The position numbers were made by a program, and so were the translations under genes. Below the pieces are notes generated by a model, which searched no databases, had not been told where the DNA came from, and saw nothing but the letters and a program-made list of their open reading frames with translations. A DNA stretch of 64,000 bases. Origin: Neelides folsomi. Its lineage: Eukaryota; Arthropoda; Collembola; Neelipleona; Neelidae. The stretch's first letter is position 1, and the number at the start of each line of letters is the position of its first letter. The stretch covers positions 1 to 64,000 of the forward strand of contig JAQGBZ010000347.1 of NCBI GenBank assembly GCA_034687125.1, given 5' to 3'. Below, piece after piece: positions 1 to 13,966 of this stretch.

Positions 1-3000
1 AAAATTCAAATAAAAAACACAAATCTTTATTAAACTCTACTTTGATAACATTTTAATTCTAGCATTTAAAAATAATCTTCAATTCGCTAAACACATCTTG
101 TCCATTAAGTTTCAAGTTTTTGGAACTTTTGGAATATGCAAGAGAATACATTTTGATCTGCATTCTCCCCCGTGGACATTGGATGGTAATTTATTGCCGA
201 TATTTGGATGAATGAAGTTTGAATTTCCTCATCCATAAAGAGACTAATTTCCGAAGGTTTACAACAGATCAAGAATTGCAAGACTCCGTCGTCCACTTGA
301 TCAATATTGGTCCTGATTTCCTGATGTCTTTTGGGAAGATGGGCTCCGAAGACATGAAATTCAATGGACGAGATGTGTTGAAGAAAAGGGAAATATTTTG
401 TTATTAAATATTATAATAGGAGAGTTTAAAAAAGATTTGTGAATTTTATATGAATTTTGTGCAGTGTCATAAGAACATATATAGTACTTTATATTGAATA
501 TTCCTAGTATTATGTTGTCCTATGGGTGATTATGAAAGAATCGTTAAAATAATAAAATTTTACAGCTGCATTAACTTACAATTAGTAAATGGAATGAGTA
601 TGAAGATTCAGTAGATCCTAAACTTGATTATGCTTTGCATGTTTGTTTTGAAATTCCCAAATGACTTATAGTGTACTTTTTTATTTTAATGTAATCGTTA
701 TATCTCACGAGAATTCTGAAGGCATTAAATTGAAATAGCAGATAAAAAATTTTATGCAAATGTATTAAGTTTTAATAACACTTTGCGAATCACTTCAAAA
801 ACACCTGTAATAATCTTTCCAAACATATCAGCAAACCATAAAAGAAAAATATAAATTAAACTCACACGGCAGATAATATCAGGAAAATAGTAAAAGGGAA
901 GATTCGAGGGCACGAGAGGGAATTAGCAAGTAAATGAGTTTAACCATTTTCATTTAATGTTCCAGATTGCGATGAGAGTGATGACATGACAGAGAGATAG
1001 AATAATCGCATTTTGTTAGCCGATCAATGTAGGTCGAGGGTTGATGGTAAATTTGAATGCCTAACTTGGGTTCATGTTCACATTTGAATGACAGAAAAAA
1101 TGGGAATTTAATAATATTCATAAATAGAGGCCATCACGAGTGTCATTTTGTGGGTCATCGACGAGGAAAAGGTGCAGGAATAATTTAATCCGATTCTATT
1201 TTATATTTAACCAAAATCAAACCTAATAGAATTGCTCTACATTTAATCTAATTTATTATTATGAACGCGAACACTTGAATCCTTTCGGAACACTTTTATG
1301 ATTATATGGTATAATTTATACTCAATATATCAACTACATTAAAATTATACATCCTATATTCTCACTCTCATAAAATTCATATATAAAATATCAATTTCAT
1401 ATAAAATTCTCATCAACCAGGAAAAATGGTCGTTCAAAAGAATTGTTTGATAAGTTCGAGTTCAATTTAGCTTGATAATTTTTTTCACCACTGAAATACG
1501 CATTTGGAATGGATATATGAAAGTTTTATAAATCAAAATATAAGTTGGGTCAATGTAAATCACTCTGCAGGGCTTCTTTTTTAGCATGTAGTGGAAAATA
1601 CAAAGTTAAATAAAATATTTGAGCCCAACTCATGCGGAACTTTTAATTCTGGGAGCTGGTGTGGGAGAAGAGCTCGTGGTGGGGTTTGGACCATTCTGCT
1701 CCTCTTTACAAATGAAGATCTTCGGAGATAGCGACCGAGTCGAGTATCACGTACATCCCTTCACATTTCACATAAAAGACTTCCACACATTCATATCATG
1801 CCAAGGTGGGATATATGCAGAGAGACATGTTGATAGATCTCTAAAATCCCAGTCACGGAATCCATGCAGTTTGGAACACTGGAGCAGTGGAACATTGGAA
1901 GTCGGGAATAAAACCATTCCCATGTAGAGGAGATCCATAAATTGATGCCCACCAAATATTAGTGAAAATGAAGCACAATTCATATCTCGCTGTAATAAAA
2001 AATGTAAATGTGGAGCTTCGGAATGGGAAGCCATCACGCTCTTCCTCTTCAATTGGAAACAAATGAGGGAGAAAGGGTTGAGGGTGTAGAATCAGTTGAT
2101 GAATCCTCTCATCTTCCAATTGCTCCAAAAAAGACTCAAGTGCCTCGAGGACTTTAAAGAAAATCAAGTCTGACCGACTCAGAGTTTCGGGAACAAGGAA
2201 CTAAGTAGGGCCTAAACGAAGTTTCGATTGACCGCAAGCCTACTTTGGCTCTTATAGGAACAAACGTTCCTAGTTTTTGCATCTTGTGTAACGATTTTCA
2301 ATATATGCAATATATCTCAAGGAGGCTTAACAGCCCACGTCCACGTCACTTCCAAAGTAGCCATCGTGTGAAGAGTCCTTACGCCTCAGGAGCCTCGCTG
2401 TTTCACCAAGACATAACCCCCATAAAAATAAATTAGATACATCCATAACCCACTGTGTGCAGAGAACACAAATGTTCGTGAAAAAGGTAATGAGCCGTTG
2501 TTCTATTAATCTCTATTAATTTCCTAATCCTTCCTTTAACTCTCACCCATCGCTCTGCTTTTTGTGCTCAACAAACAATTCCTAATGTACCACAACAGCT
2601 GGTGGCTCTTAATATAAATATCAGGATATACATATACTATAAAAACATACCTGTAGGTATGATCGTGCTATCACTAATTAATATTATGCTTCATAAATGG
2701 TAATGTTATATAATAGGGAGTAAGGGTGTGGGTGTAAATACCCAGTGTGAATGTATCATAATTGAAAGGACATGCACTTTAAGTTTAAATTCCGAAGTTG
2801 GTTTAGGGGAAGGATAACTGTTTAACAGCTTGGACATGGTTTAAAAGCCATCAGCTGGTTTCGCAGTGTTTGAGCAGTAGCATCGACTTCTTAAACACTT
2901 CACCTCGCCTGGGGATGTTTCTATGATGAGAGTGATCAGTGAGCAAAGGCATACATAATAATATTCGACTGGAGATTCACCATCTTCCTCGGATCATAAA

Positions 3001-3899
3001 GGAAAAGAAATAGAATTGAAAAGGATTGTTGAAATTACGTTGCTGTTTTTATATTTTCACCTCACAAAGCCGCTCTTGTCATCCCCTCCAGTTCCAAACA
3101 AAAAGAGAGTCCGCGGATGGACACTGCGATGACATGACATGCCAATGATGATGAAATGATGATGAGAACAAAAGTGGCCATCACTCCTCATTCAATCCAG
3201 CTTCCTTCACTTTCTAATAAATGTCTCGATATAATGATATAAAGTGTATTATGTGTTTCCCATCATCACATCAATTCCCGTATCATCTCTACGAATTACT
3301 GAACAATGTGATTGTGACTCGGCTTTCCCTCCGAAGACAATAATGAATGCCTACTTTATATAATATTATGAATACCGCTGGTCTTAATGCCGTATCCCAC
3401 AGCTCATCATTGTTGAACATCTGTACTATTTGAAAATCCTTCACCTTTCAATCCATAGTGAAAAGGTCGGGCACAATGAACAGAGAATAACTGATAGTAG
3501 TTCTCGATGCCGTAACTCCTCACCATCCTCTTTTTTGAGAAATGGAAGAAGGATGAAAACAATGGGAATAAATAACGTGATTCGGCGGCTAGGGGGTCCA
3601 TCCTGCTTGATTTTAAACATGAAAGAGATTAATGCTAATATTACACATCCATGCAGTACATGCAGGAGGAGCATTGGAAAGGTTGAGGAAGGAAATCAGG
3701 GAACTCTCCCCGAGCATTTATATTATTACTTTATTATTAGGGAAATAAAGGGTTGTGGATTCGTTAGCTGAACCAGAAGTGGATAGATACAATATGGAAA
3801 TAGTGGTGGTAGGAGCAGAGGTACTCCACATGGGCGATCACGGATCGAATCCCATTACGCAAGCCATAATGACTGTGGTAAGTCCAATATCAGAGCACT
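1..3899. other. Gene-free stretch, left end of window
   Basis: I see no coding exon here. Open frames are short (about 60-113 codons), overlap on both strands (for example 1619-1927 plus against 1768-2167 minus), and carry no recognisable domain or convincing splice junctions. The stretch could be intergenic or lie inside a long intron of a gene outside the window. No tRNA or rRNA gene was recognised. Confidence 0.5.
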
Positions 3900-4524
3900 A
3901 CATTAGGCAGCCCAATTCAGAAATTTCTTAGGCATTGCCTAATAATGCCTAATGCCTAATTTTTGCCTAAGAGGTAATATGAGACTTTCAATGTATATCG
4001 AATGCTATATTAAGTACACCTTACTGCCGTTTAGTTAAATTATAAATTGTATAATATTTATTTATTTAGGGTATTTAATTTAATTAATTTAAAATGTAAT
4101 TATAACATTTTAAGATTGCCGTTTGATTAATTTTAGTTGTATTATTCTTTATAAGAATGCGTAATTTAAAATAATTAAATTATCTGTATATATTTATTTT
4201 TTGCATCAACGTCTCGCCGAGTAGTAACTACATGCCTTAATAAATCAAAGCGGCGTATTCACTAATTGAGAATAAAGATACAATTTCTGCTAATCAAATG
4301 GCAATCATGAAACATAAATATATATTAAACTTAAAACACCTTTAACTTTAAATATATTCAACATGATTTCAAATACGCAGAAAGTTAATTATTTGAATTT
4401 ATTCGCCTTAATACCTTTTCAAACTCTAGTCTCATATTAAAATATTTCTCATGAAATTGGTCATTTTAGAATTAGGCATTAGGCAGCGCCTAATTAGGCA
4501 TTTGACTTTTGCCTAATGCCTAAG
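3900..4524. mobile_element. Non-autonomous DNA transposon (MITE), hAT-like
   Basis: An AT-rich 625-bp insert is flanked by identical 8-bp direct repeats, AGAGCACT at 3892-3899 and again at 4525-4532, the target-duplication length typical of hAT transposons. Both ends are packed with the motif ATTAGGCA and its complement TGCCTAAT: about six copies in the first 75 bp and about six in the last 65 bp, in both orientations. The terminal inverted repeats themselves are imperfect (ACATTAGGCAG at the left against CTTAGGCATTAGGCA read inward from the right). The interior has no open frame, so the element cannot encode its own transposase. The hAT assignment rests on duplication length and subterminal repeats only. 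Confidence 0.72.
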
Positions 4525-4532
4525 AGAGCACT

Positions 4533-7500
4533 GCCAATAATGAGCCGGAGGTTGAGGACGGAAAGTGACGGGAGCTGTTTGTGTATTATGTATAAATGGG
4601 TATTGGAATATTCAACATCATGTCTCCCTCCCTGTATATTATGGGATTATAAATAGGAAGTTGGGGAGGGTTTTGAGTGGTGTCTGGAGATACTTCACTT
4701 CCCTCCCTTCTCAAATTCCCAATTTTCCTCTGAGAGTCTTTGAGAGTTCATTATTGTCACCACACCTTAGGGTCGAACCTGTGGGGAATCTCCTAAGATG
4801 AGGAAATGGTAAACACCTCTTGCTGTTCCACAGAATAGAAGTGTGAACCTCCCTGGGTCAATAGACTAAACGTGTTCCTTACCTTTGCCATCTTATAGAG
4901 AATTACCATTTACATCCACCATTACCTTCGGATGGAAATCCTGGTTCAGGTTCCTTCGAATACAGAATGTATTACAATTGACTCCCACTTATCACTTACT
5001 CTTTGCTTACTGCCTTTATACCAAACTGCCTCCTGCGATTCATAACCTTCTAAGGACACCTTAGTGCCTAATGTTACATTAGTTATAATCCAACTGCTCG
5101 ACCTTATTCCACTATACTTCGTGTTATATGTCACTGGGCCACCCCGAATTTCAGGTTAGGGTTAGCTTCATGTATTACAGAATATTGTGTAGAATGTTGG
5201 GTTCTCAAGAACGAATTGTTCTGCTCTTGGTGAGAAAAAGGTCGAAGGGAGGTATTATATTTTTACACCGTACTTACTGCTTTCTTTCCAGGAACCTTCG
5301 ATTTGTTTAGCTAAAAATTAGGTGTATTATCTGTATTACATACAAACACTGAAACTGAGAAAAATAACAATGTGTAAGAAAAGCAAACAAATGTCCGGGA
5401 AGGAGACAAAGAGGAGATGATTCAAAGCCATATAAAACGTCTCCTCATTTAGGTGGTTCTTAAGAGAAAATGAATCTCTCTTAAAAGATCTAATGTTTCT
5501 CACGATCTCTTGACAGGTCGGAAAATTCTCATTAATATTATCTTCCATTGTAAGTGATACTTTGCAATGATTTGTGGAGTTAACCATATTGGTATCATGC
5601 TACATATTTATGATCCCTCCCTTTCTCAGTTCATCTCAATAAAGAACAAACTAGAAAGTTGAGTTCACGACCAAAAACGGAATCATAAGGAGCAATTTCT
5701 TCCTCATCAATTCCTCTCATTGATGAATTTCAAATTTTAACCTAATTTTCTCCATCCAACATTTTTGCACATTGAGCCTCATTACGAGAATTATTACTTA
5801 ATGTGTCGATTTTAGATTGCTTATAAGGAGAAAAGGAAATTCACAGTTTCTGTTAACATACATGCTGAATGAGTGGATAAGGGTGCACAGTGCATGTACA
5901 TGCAAAAAATGAATGGCGAAATTGGGAATTTGAGTAGAACAAGATCGTGAGGTTGGCGTGGATATCGTGAACTTTTTCACCTCTATTCTTAATTTACGTT
6001 AATTTGCAAGTAATCAGGTAGTTAGCTTTAATACCTTCTTTCATATTCCCGAATAAAAAGCCTTTGGGCTTTCGGTAAACTTTTTGAGTAGCTATCTAAG
6101 TACACTCAATTTGATTTCTCAATCTTAAAGATAGATTAATTTTATAGCCGTACTTTTCCTCATTTATGAACCAATAAACCTTGAGGATTAAGAACACTGA
6201 GCAAATATAGAAGCTATTAGAATCCCATTAAGGTTTTTTGGTCTTTTAAGTTGATACATTTACTCAAGTCCTACACTCCAATTTTCCACCATGTTGAATA
6301 TCTGAGTGAACCTTTAATATGAATTTAAACACATGATGGAACACATATTTCATTATTTCTTACAAAATACTTTTATTTAAATGCTGGCTAACTTTAAGTA
6401 CACGTTGGCAAATGTGCATTTCAGGAAATCTTTTTTTATTGACATCACGTCAGTTTTTCAGTATAAAAATGCATAGAGTTAATAAAATGCAACGTATAAT
6501 AAAAGTCATGCCAAGACCAATTGCTCAAGATCAAGATTGAATCTCATTTTTTCAACGAAGGTATAAATTTTGTATTAAATCTCATACCATTTCATTACCT
6601 CACGGTTAGTTGTCTCAACGAGATGAATTTCACGAATATGGAATGTGTTAGAGAACATTGAAACATGATTATCTTTATCACGCGAGGAACATGCAAACCT
6701 CCCCGCACGAAACATTGAATCAAATGAAGAATGAATCAAAGTCCCTTAGAATTCTCATTTTATCTTCATCTTCACATTCAATTTTTGAATCTTCGTTATA
6801 AACGATCTGCGTTTTAACACTTCCCAAACGACCTTTAGTGAGAAAGTTTAACGAGAAAATTGATAAATATGCAAATATGAACATTATAGAGAGTCGAACA
6901 CAATTTCAAGGAACAATCAACTTTTTAAAAAATAAACGTTTCGCGTGCTTAGCTTATAGTAATGTCACTTTAAGCATTAAGATTGAGAATCTCAATTCTT
7001 GTTGGAAATTGAGGTTTGTTCGAGAGACGGCCTTAAATTGTCTTATTATTGATAATAGATCAAAAAATCTCATTGGATCTCGGCTATCTTAAATATAAAC
7101 CTATTATCCATATTGGATCTGAAAGCATGCTAACAACCAATGTGGTATTTATCAGCTCGTAACGAGGTAAAAAATTAAAATGCATCATTACCCCAAAGGG
7201 AATTCATAATACAGTATGCTTGATCGTCTATCTCCATTGTAGGGGCACACTCCGTTTTTTCCATAAAATGAACGCTGACTCAGACCTGAATTCTCCAATC
7301 GTGTCATAAAAATATATGTAGCCCAGCGAACGGTCTCCTTAATTAAGGCGAAGGTAAAGGGACGAGATAAGAAGATGCTGAGCCAAGACCTTAAACCTAT
7401 CCCTTCCTATCTTAACAATCTTTTTGATGCGGAGACTCAGAGACGCCGACTTTACAAATTGGAAACACAACCCTCATATTTCACTAACAACTTTACACCA

Positions 7501-10500
7501 AAATATTGATCTTGACCTCGACCCCTCCGCTCACTAAGATAGTTTCATAAGCAAAAAGTGAATGATCCAAAGATCCACTTCTGTTCAATTTAAGTAATTG
7601 GATAATAATGCAAACAAATTGCGTTCTACATTTATAAAGACCTTTGATATACAAATTCTCCATGTGAAGCTGATCGGTATTTTATTCAAATTAAATACGT
7701 GCTAAACACATCCTAGGTATTTATTTCTCGCATTCATGAAAGGACCCTTTGATGAAGATGGGAGTTGTGGTCGAAAAATAGAGTGCCTGGTGAAGAGATC
7801 ACGTTCACAAGAGTGGTTTATTGGACAGGATCTCTTAGTACGGAGACGAGGATGCTTTTAAAGAATGTTCCCTGGAATTTGGGAATTTGTAAAAATCATC
7901 TCCTTTTCCATACCCTCAATGCGCTCTCAAGGCATCCTACTTATATTGTAAGAGACAGGTAGAGGAGCCGATGGAAGCCGTGTGATCATTCTTGGATGAG
8001 GGACGCTGAAGATGAAATGTAGAGCCAGAGGGTGAAATTTCTTTCTTGCTCCTCCGCCTCCTATCGTCTCATCTTCAATGAGGTGCCTTAAGGAGCTTTT
8101 CAAAACCTTATGGAAGTAGTGAGTTCCAAAGGAAATTCGGAAAAAGATTTTTCCCAACATCTCTTCTACTCATCAATCCGGATTGGATCCGGAATGGCAT
8201 ATACGAGATATGTATAACTATGTATGGCAATTCCGAGATATGAAATTATTTCCGATTTCTCCAACAATTTACGTACAAATAGGCCTCGTGTGCAAAAGGC
8301 TCAAAAAATCTTAAGATAAGAGGGAGATGAGATGTGAGAGGTAGAGAGGCATTTGTAGTGGAATTCCTAATCTATAATCCTTTTCGCGAGGTTCATTATC
8401 TGGAAGGCGGAAGGTCTAAAAGAGCTTATTTCCCTTTAAAATATGTTTATAAGAGAACAGGGTCTCGGAGCTGAAATTGGAAGAGCAAGCAGTAGCTCAA
8501 CGTCTCGTAAAAAAGTAATTCGCCTTCCTCCTGGTCTGGTGAACTCTAATGGGACCAGCGTTTGATGCAGAGTCCATGTAGACTATAATTGACTGTGGCG
8601 GCTCCCGTCCTCTCCCTTCTCACCAAAGAATGGACAGAGGAGTGAAAAGGAGTGAAGAAGAGCCAAGTCATAAAATTAAAGTAGAAGGCGTAGAAGCCCT
8701 TTCAAGCCTTATTACATTATTTCCATTACTCTCGCGAATCGTAGAATGATTTTCAATCCATACCCGCACATTTCTTCCATGATTGAGGTGGGAGAGTTCA
8801 TCATTTCCTTCGGCTTTCAACGACACAATAAAATTGAATTGAAGGACCCATCTTGCTATTTGAGAAAGTGAAAAAAGGACTCCTCATGAAATAATAATTC
8901 TTTATCGAGACATTCTCCTATACCTACCTACTACTACTACTACGTATAATGTTATACTTATGGTGGAAGAGAATTCATTGGAATGAGTGTACAACTGAAG
9001 GTATTGTGGAGGAGACGATGAGGACGAGTCGGGAGGAAAATGAGCGCATGCTTTCTCGGAAAGCTTTCCCTTGGTTCCCTCACCTCTGTCTGCCTCGATC
9101 AATAGGTTCTACTGTACATGGTCGAAGCCCACTGGAAAAGAATACATACCAAAGGGGGTAAACGGACTCCATGCAAAATGCATTACATGAACGTCAAGTC
9201 GTCGAAGACACCACCGAGCTAAGGCGATCTATGACGAACTCCCCACTGGATGTTACGTGTAATTGAATCCCAGTCTTTTTTAACTTTCCTCTAGATTCAA
9301 CATTGAAACTATTGGGCGTAAGGAGCTTACCACCACCAGAAGTTCTCTTTTACACAACCACACATATACACGATATACGATCTTGGAAATGATTTATATT
9401 GGAAGAATGCTATAGTGAACAACGTGATATTGTGATATACACCACATTGACATTCTTTTTCAAACCATTCGAGTTTTGAGAAATTCGCAACACTTGGATG
9501 GTTTTTTGCTAAAATAAACTTTTCTTTTAAAACTTTATAAGTAGTTACATAAATAATGCAGAATTCTTTAGTGGTTCATGTTCTACCAACACTTATCAAT
9601 CTCATATTTAAGTGTACATTTAAGTATTTAATGGAGAATTTGAACCGAGTCAGAGGAATAACAAGATAATGAAGCTTGATTTCTTAAATAATGCATAATA
9701 GCACGTTCTTATAAACCTTAAATAATTGAGCACAAAAAGTTATGTACAAAATGCAATCTGAAATCTTTCCCGAGTTTACAACTTGTAGTTGTAAGAAATT
9801 CATGAGAAAATGCCAAGTACAAATCCCAATATTCTACTTTTTCCATAAAGACTTGGGCGAGTCGATTGGGCCAATGCACGCTTCCTTATAGGGATCATTA
9901 TATGGTGAGAGAGCAAGGTAGAATGCAAATGCACGTAAAATGGTAGGTTTAAATGTGGAGAGATCCATTAAATGCTAGTTACAAGGAGAAGGTACGGTGG
10001 TCGAATGAAGAATATTTGCCTAAGGATCTATTAAATGATGAGAGATGAGAGGGTAAGGAACTACAGAGAGCAAGTACGAATATTAATGGTCCAATGAAGT
10101 ATTGATGAGGATAAGAGGTCGAATACGTCTTGGTTGGAAGGAACAGAAGGTAAGCGATCTGAAGGAGAATTCTAGCAAACTGATGCTCTCGATGGAAATC
10201 TTACAATGGAAGTTATAATGTTACAATATGACTTCGATCCAAACTAGATTTGTCAGAGGATGGAAAGAATATATTTAAGAAAAATCCTTAGACGTTCGCA
10301 CTTATAATTAATTCAATTTCCCAATCTTGGTACTGTCATTCCACTTGGTGTCGTATATTGCAAAAAATAAAGTTAGAGTCCCAATAACAACATATACCTC
10401 TAAGATGAACCGAATCCAATGGAATGAGAAGGAAATGGGAATGGGAATTCAATCCAATTGATACTGAATTGCTTTCAAGTCCTTTTATATTTTCTTCAAA

Positions 10501-13500
10501 TTGTGTAAGAAAAAACCTCAGAGCTTGAAAAGGAACTTGCATTATGTACTTTTACAGGAATTACTATTCGGCTATAAATAAGGGTTTCTTCTTTGAAAGG
10601 CCGAAATGAAGTTATTAGATCAAATCCTACTTAAGCCCATCAGATGAATGTATTTTATCCCCACGTTCTTCCAAGAGGATTTCAAACCCATTCACATTTC
10701 CAAATCTTGATTTTTCTCCCCCACCTACGAGTGAGCCAACGGACGATTACACTCGTGGATTCGGAATATAAATGAGACCTTTGTTCCTGAATTCGGTCGT
10801 CTTCTGTTACATGGCCACAATCTAATATTGACTTTACCATCTAAGTGTATGTGGGACAAATATTACGTTTGCTATCCCTTATCTTCTTTCACTCCCTACC
10901 TACATGAACTTGGAAAAAAGCCTATTGACTCTCAAAACAGATTCAATTCTTATCGCAGATTGAACCATGAACTTAACAGCTAATTATTTTCTAAATATTT
11001 AATGTATTCAGCTAATAACCATTAAAAAATGAATTCATTTTGATAAATTGCTACAAGTCTTTAGCATTATTCAAATATAGAGATTGAATTTCATGAACTT
11101 ATCCACATATCCCAAATCATGTTTTAATGTTTATAGTAATGAAAGTTAACTCGGCCTCTCATGAGTTTCTATTTGAAAATTATGGCATATTATATTCTTT
11201 TCATTTTCCAAAACATTAAGCACGATCATTCAAACAATTACGGTCGTCTGAATGGAAAAATTGTCTTCCTATGTTTCCTTTGGCACCTTCCACCTGACAG
11301 AAGATAGGAAAGTAATGGGAGATTTGAATTTGTAAATTGGTCAAGAGGTCACTGTACTTCGTGCCTTGTTTGTTATTATGGGGGGATGGGGGCTGGGGAA
11401 TGATTGTTCGAACATTAGATCCACGTACCTTGGAGGTCTGATCAGCTGGGGCGATAAGCGGATGTGACAAGTCTTCGTTTTCCTCTATCCAAGCCAGCAA
11501 CTTCTTCACCATTCATTGTTTTCACTTCCACTTGGCTCCATTGACGAATCTCGGCGGAGTGGAAGAATTAATAAGGGACCGATTAGCCGACTTAACCATA
11601 TACAACAACAATCCACAAACCCCACACACTATTTATTATATCTTTATATCTTTCAAACTCGTCTCTGCACAAGCTGGCCAATTAATTCTTAATCTTACTC
11701 AATTTTCGGCAACTCATTCTGATCAACCCTTTGTTCTTCTTTCAAACCTTGGCACAACAACAAATGCTCAAGTTACAAACCTCAATTTTTCTTCACTTGA
11801 TGTTCACCCTTTTAATCCACTTGTTATTGAACCCAATTTTATAATTAAAATTGTAATTCACAAAACACAAACAATGAGATTTCAGTTTCTAAAATGTCGA
11901 GCTTAACAATTCTCACAATTAGGATTCTCACAATGACTTGAACTTGAGAACCCTTAATTAGGGAATGTCAATAACTTTTGATGGTTAGTCTTTGTAATAA
12001 CCAGTGTATCAAGGAGTTATTTAAAGTTAAAGTTGAACAGAAAAGAATAAAGAAACGAAGAACTCACATTTGTTGGAGAGAGAGTAAAACGTGTGCTCAC
12101 GGTTAGCCTTACTGACAGCAACTGAGGAAAGCACACGATCGTTCCCCAACTACACGCAATGAACAACCCTTCTTGAGCCCCCTCGGTTCCCTATCCCAAT
12201 ACACTGACTCTTCACAGAAAAATACAAGTTTGAAAGTGTTTCTCGTAACAAAGACAATGCATGTTAGAAGTTATAGAGAGAGAATTACAAATTCAGAAAT
12301 CCAAGTTAATATTTATAAAATATGAATATTCCTCACAATCAGTTAAATTAATTTTATGTTTATTAAGTTTAAATTAATTTGTGCTCTTTATACTTACTAT
12401 TGGAATATGTAGCTTGTTTATATTTTTTAAGTAAGATTATTCATTGAAGTGTAGGGAGAAAGATGATTAAAAATGACTTTTAGATGAATTGAAGTCTCAT
12501 TATTCTGGATATAAGTAGGAATTACTCTAAATGTAAGTTTAAACGTTGGTGTCGTAATATTTATTTAAAGGAGAATGTCATAATGAAAACATTATAAATT
12601 AACTGACTTTCAGTTTTTAACATTTAAAAATCATGAAGTTTTTCGAAAAGTAGGGAGATTAGGAATTAAATATCAGTATTTGATCAATAAAACTCTCGTA
12701 TAATTTAAATGGGATTTTTATAGATTCACAAATCGACTCGTTTAATGTCTTTTTTAATTTTTAAAAATTTTATTTCTGGTAAGATTATGCATTGGCATAT
12801 TATGAAAATATAAAAAATAAAGAATGGATACAATGGAATTATACTAAAAATGAGAAATATGATTACGAATATAAATAAATAAGTATATGAAATATGAATT
12901 ACATTATCATAAAATAAATTTTATCATTCAAGTATCATTCTTTATTATTAGACGCTTTTTAATTAATAAAGTTCCAAAAAAATCTAACAATAGAATAATT
13001 ACACAATTATTTATATAAAAAATATTATTAATTGAGCTACTCATTAAATTTCTAACTCAAAAAATCTGTATTTTATGGTAATTAGTATTTTTCAAAGAAA
13101 ATATCGTGCTGACTTTTACAATTATTTACTTCAATAGATATTACACTTTACAATTTATCGATATTGATTCAAGATATATCTTACTCTATACAACGCAACA
13201 TTAAAAATCATGTTTATCTCGTGATTTTATTATATTGATTTTATGAGAATAAAAGGACAGTTTTGCTATTTTACATACATCTGCCTAAAATCTTCATTAA
13301 TTTTTCTTATTACACTATAGAGTAAAAATTGTGTTAAAATATAGTTAAAAGGGTTTGAACCAAAATTGCATTTTCCCTTTCATATTTTAATGAGAAGTTA
13401 TTCAACTTGTTTGACATTTGGTTCTTCGTCCATTAAATGGCTTATATAATTGATCTATAACATGTTGTTTTGATATTTTATTATCATCTAATAGAAAGGG

Positions 13501-13966
13501 AATATTATTATCGCGGAATATTACATATTGATTTGAGGATTTATTTACAATTAACCAAATATTAAAATTAAAAAACCCCAAACCAATCTAACCTATACTA
13601 GATTTATAATAATAGTAAAAAACATAACATTTAGATAGTAAATAGTTAGATTAATATTAATACATTCAAGCTTTGCATATTATTTTTTAATTAAATATAT
13701 TTTTAACGTAGAATTATTCTTATTTAATGTAACAAATTATGGATTATTCAGGTATGTATGTATATTGTTTTAATACCAATACTATTGTAGTACATCCATT
13801 ATTAGTTCATAACTAATATAATCTTATAAAAAGGGTACAAAAATAATATTGATATTTTAGATTATATCGATCTGTTATACCGCTAATTATTTATAGTGTA
13901 CAAAAATTGAATTAAAATATTTAAACATTTAATTATTTATAATCATTTATGCATTAATAAAGACAT
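4533..13966. other. Gene-free stretch upstream of the corin-like gene's 3' end
   Basis: No supported gene. Open frames are short and look like chance; the longest, 124 codons at 11532-11906, has no family resemblance and no splice context. A short CTA-type microsatellite lies near 8925-8943. From about 12.3 kb to 13.96 kb the sequence becomes strongly AT-rich. Confidence 0.5.
8925..8943. repeat. CTA-type microsatellite
   Basis: A short tandem run of CTA/CTAC units (CCTACCTACTACTACTACTA) in a non-coding stretch. It gives rise to poly-Ser and poly-Val tracts in spurious open frames on either strand. Confidence 0.6.

Noticed and set aside
3841-3895. Possible tRNA-like segment (GATCGAATCCC resembling a T-arm)
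   Set aside because: No matching acceptor stem, anticodon arm or B-box spacing could be drawn around it.
11532-11906. 124-codon plus-strand open frame
   Set aside because: No family resemblance, no signal peptide or domain, and its AT-rich codons (Ile, Asn, Phe) match background composition.
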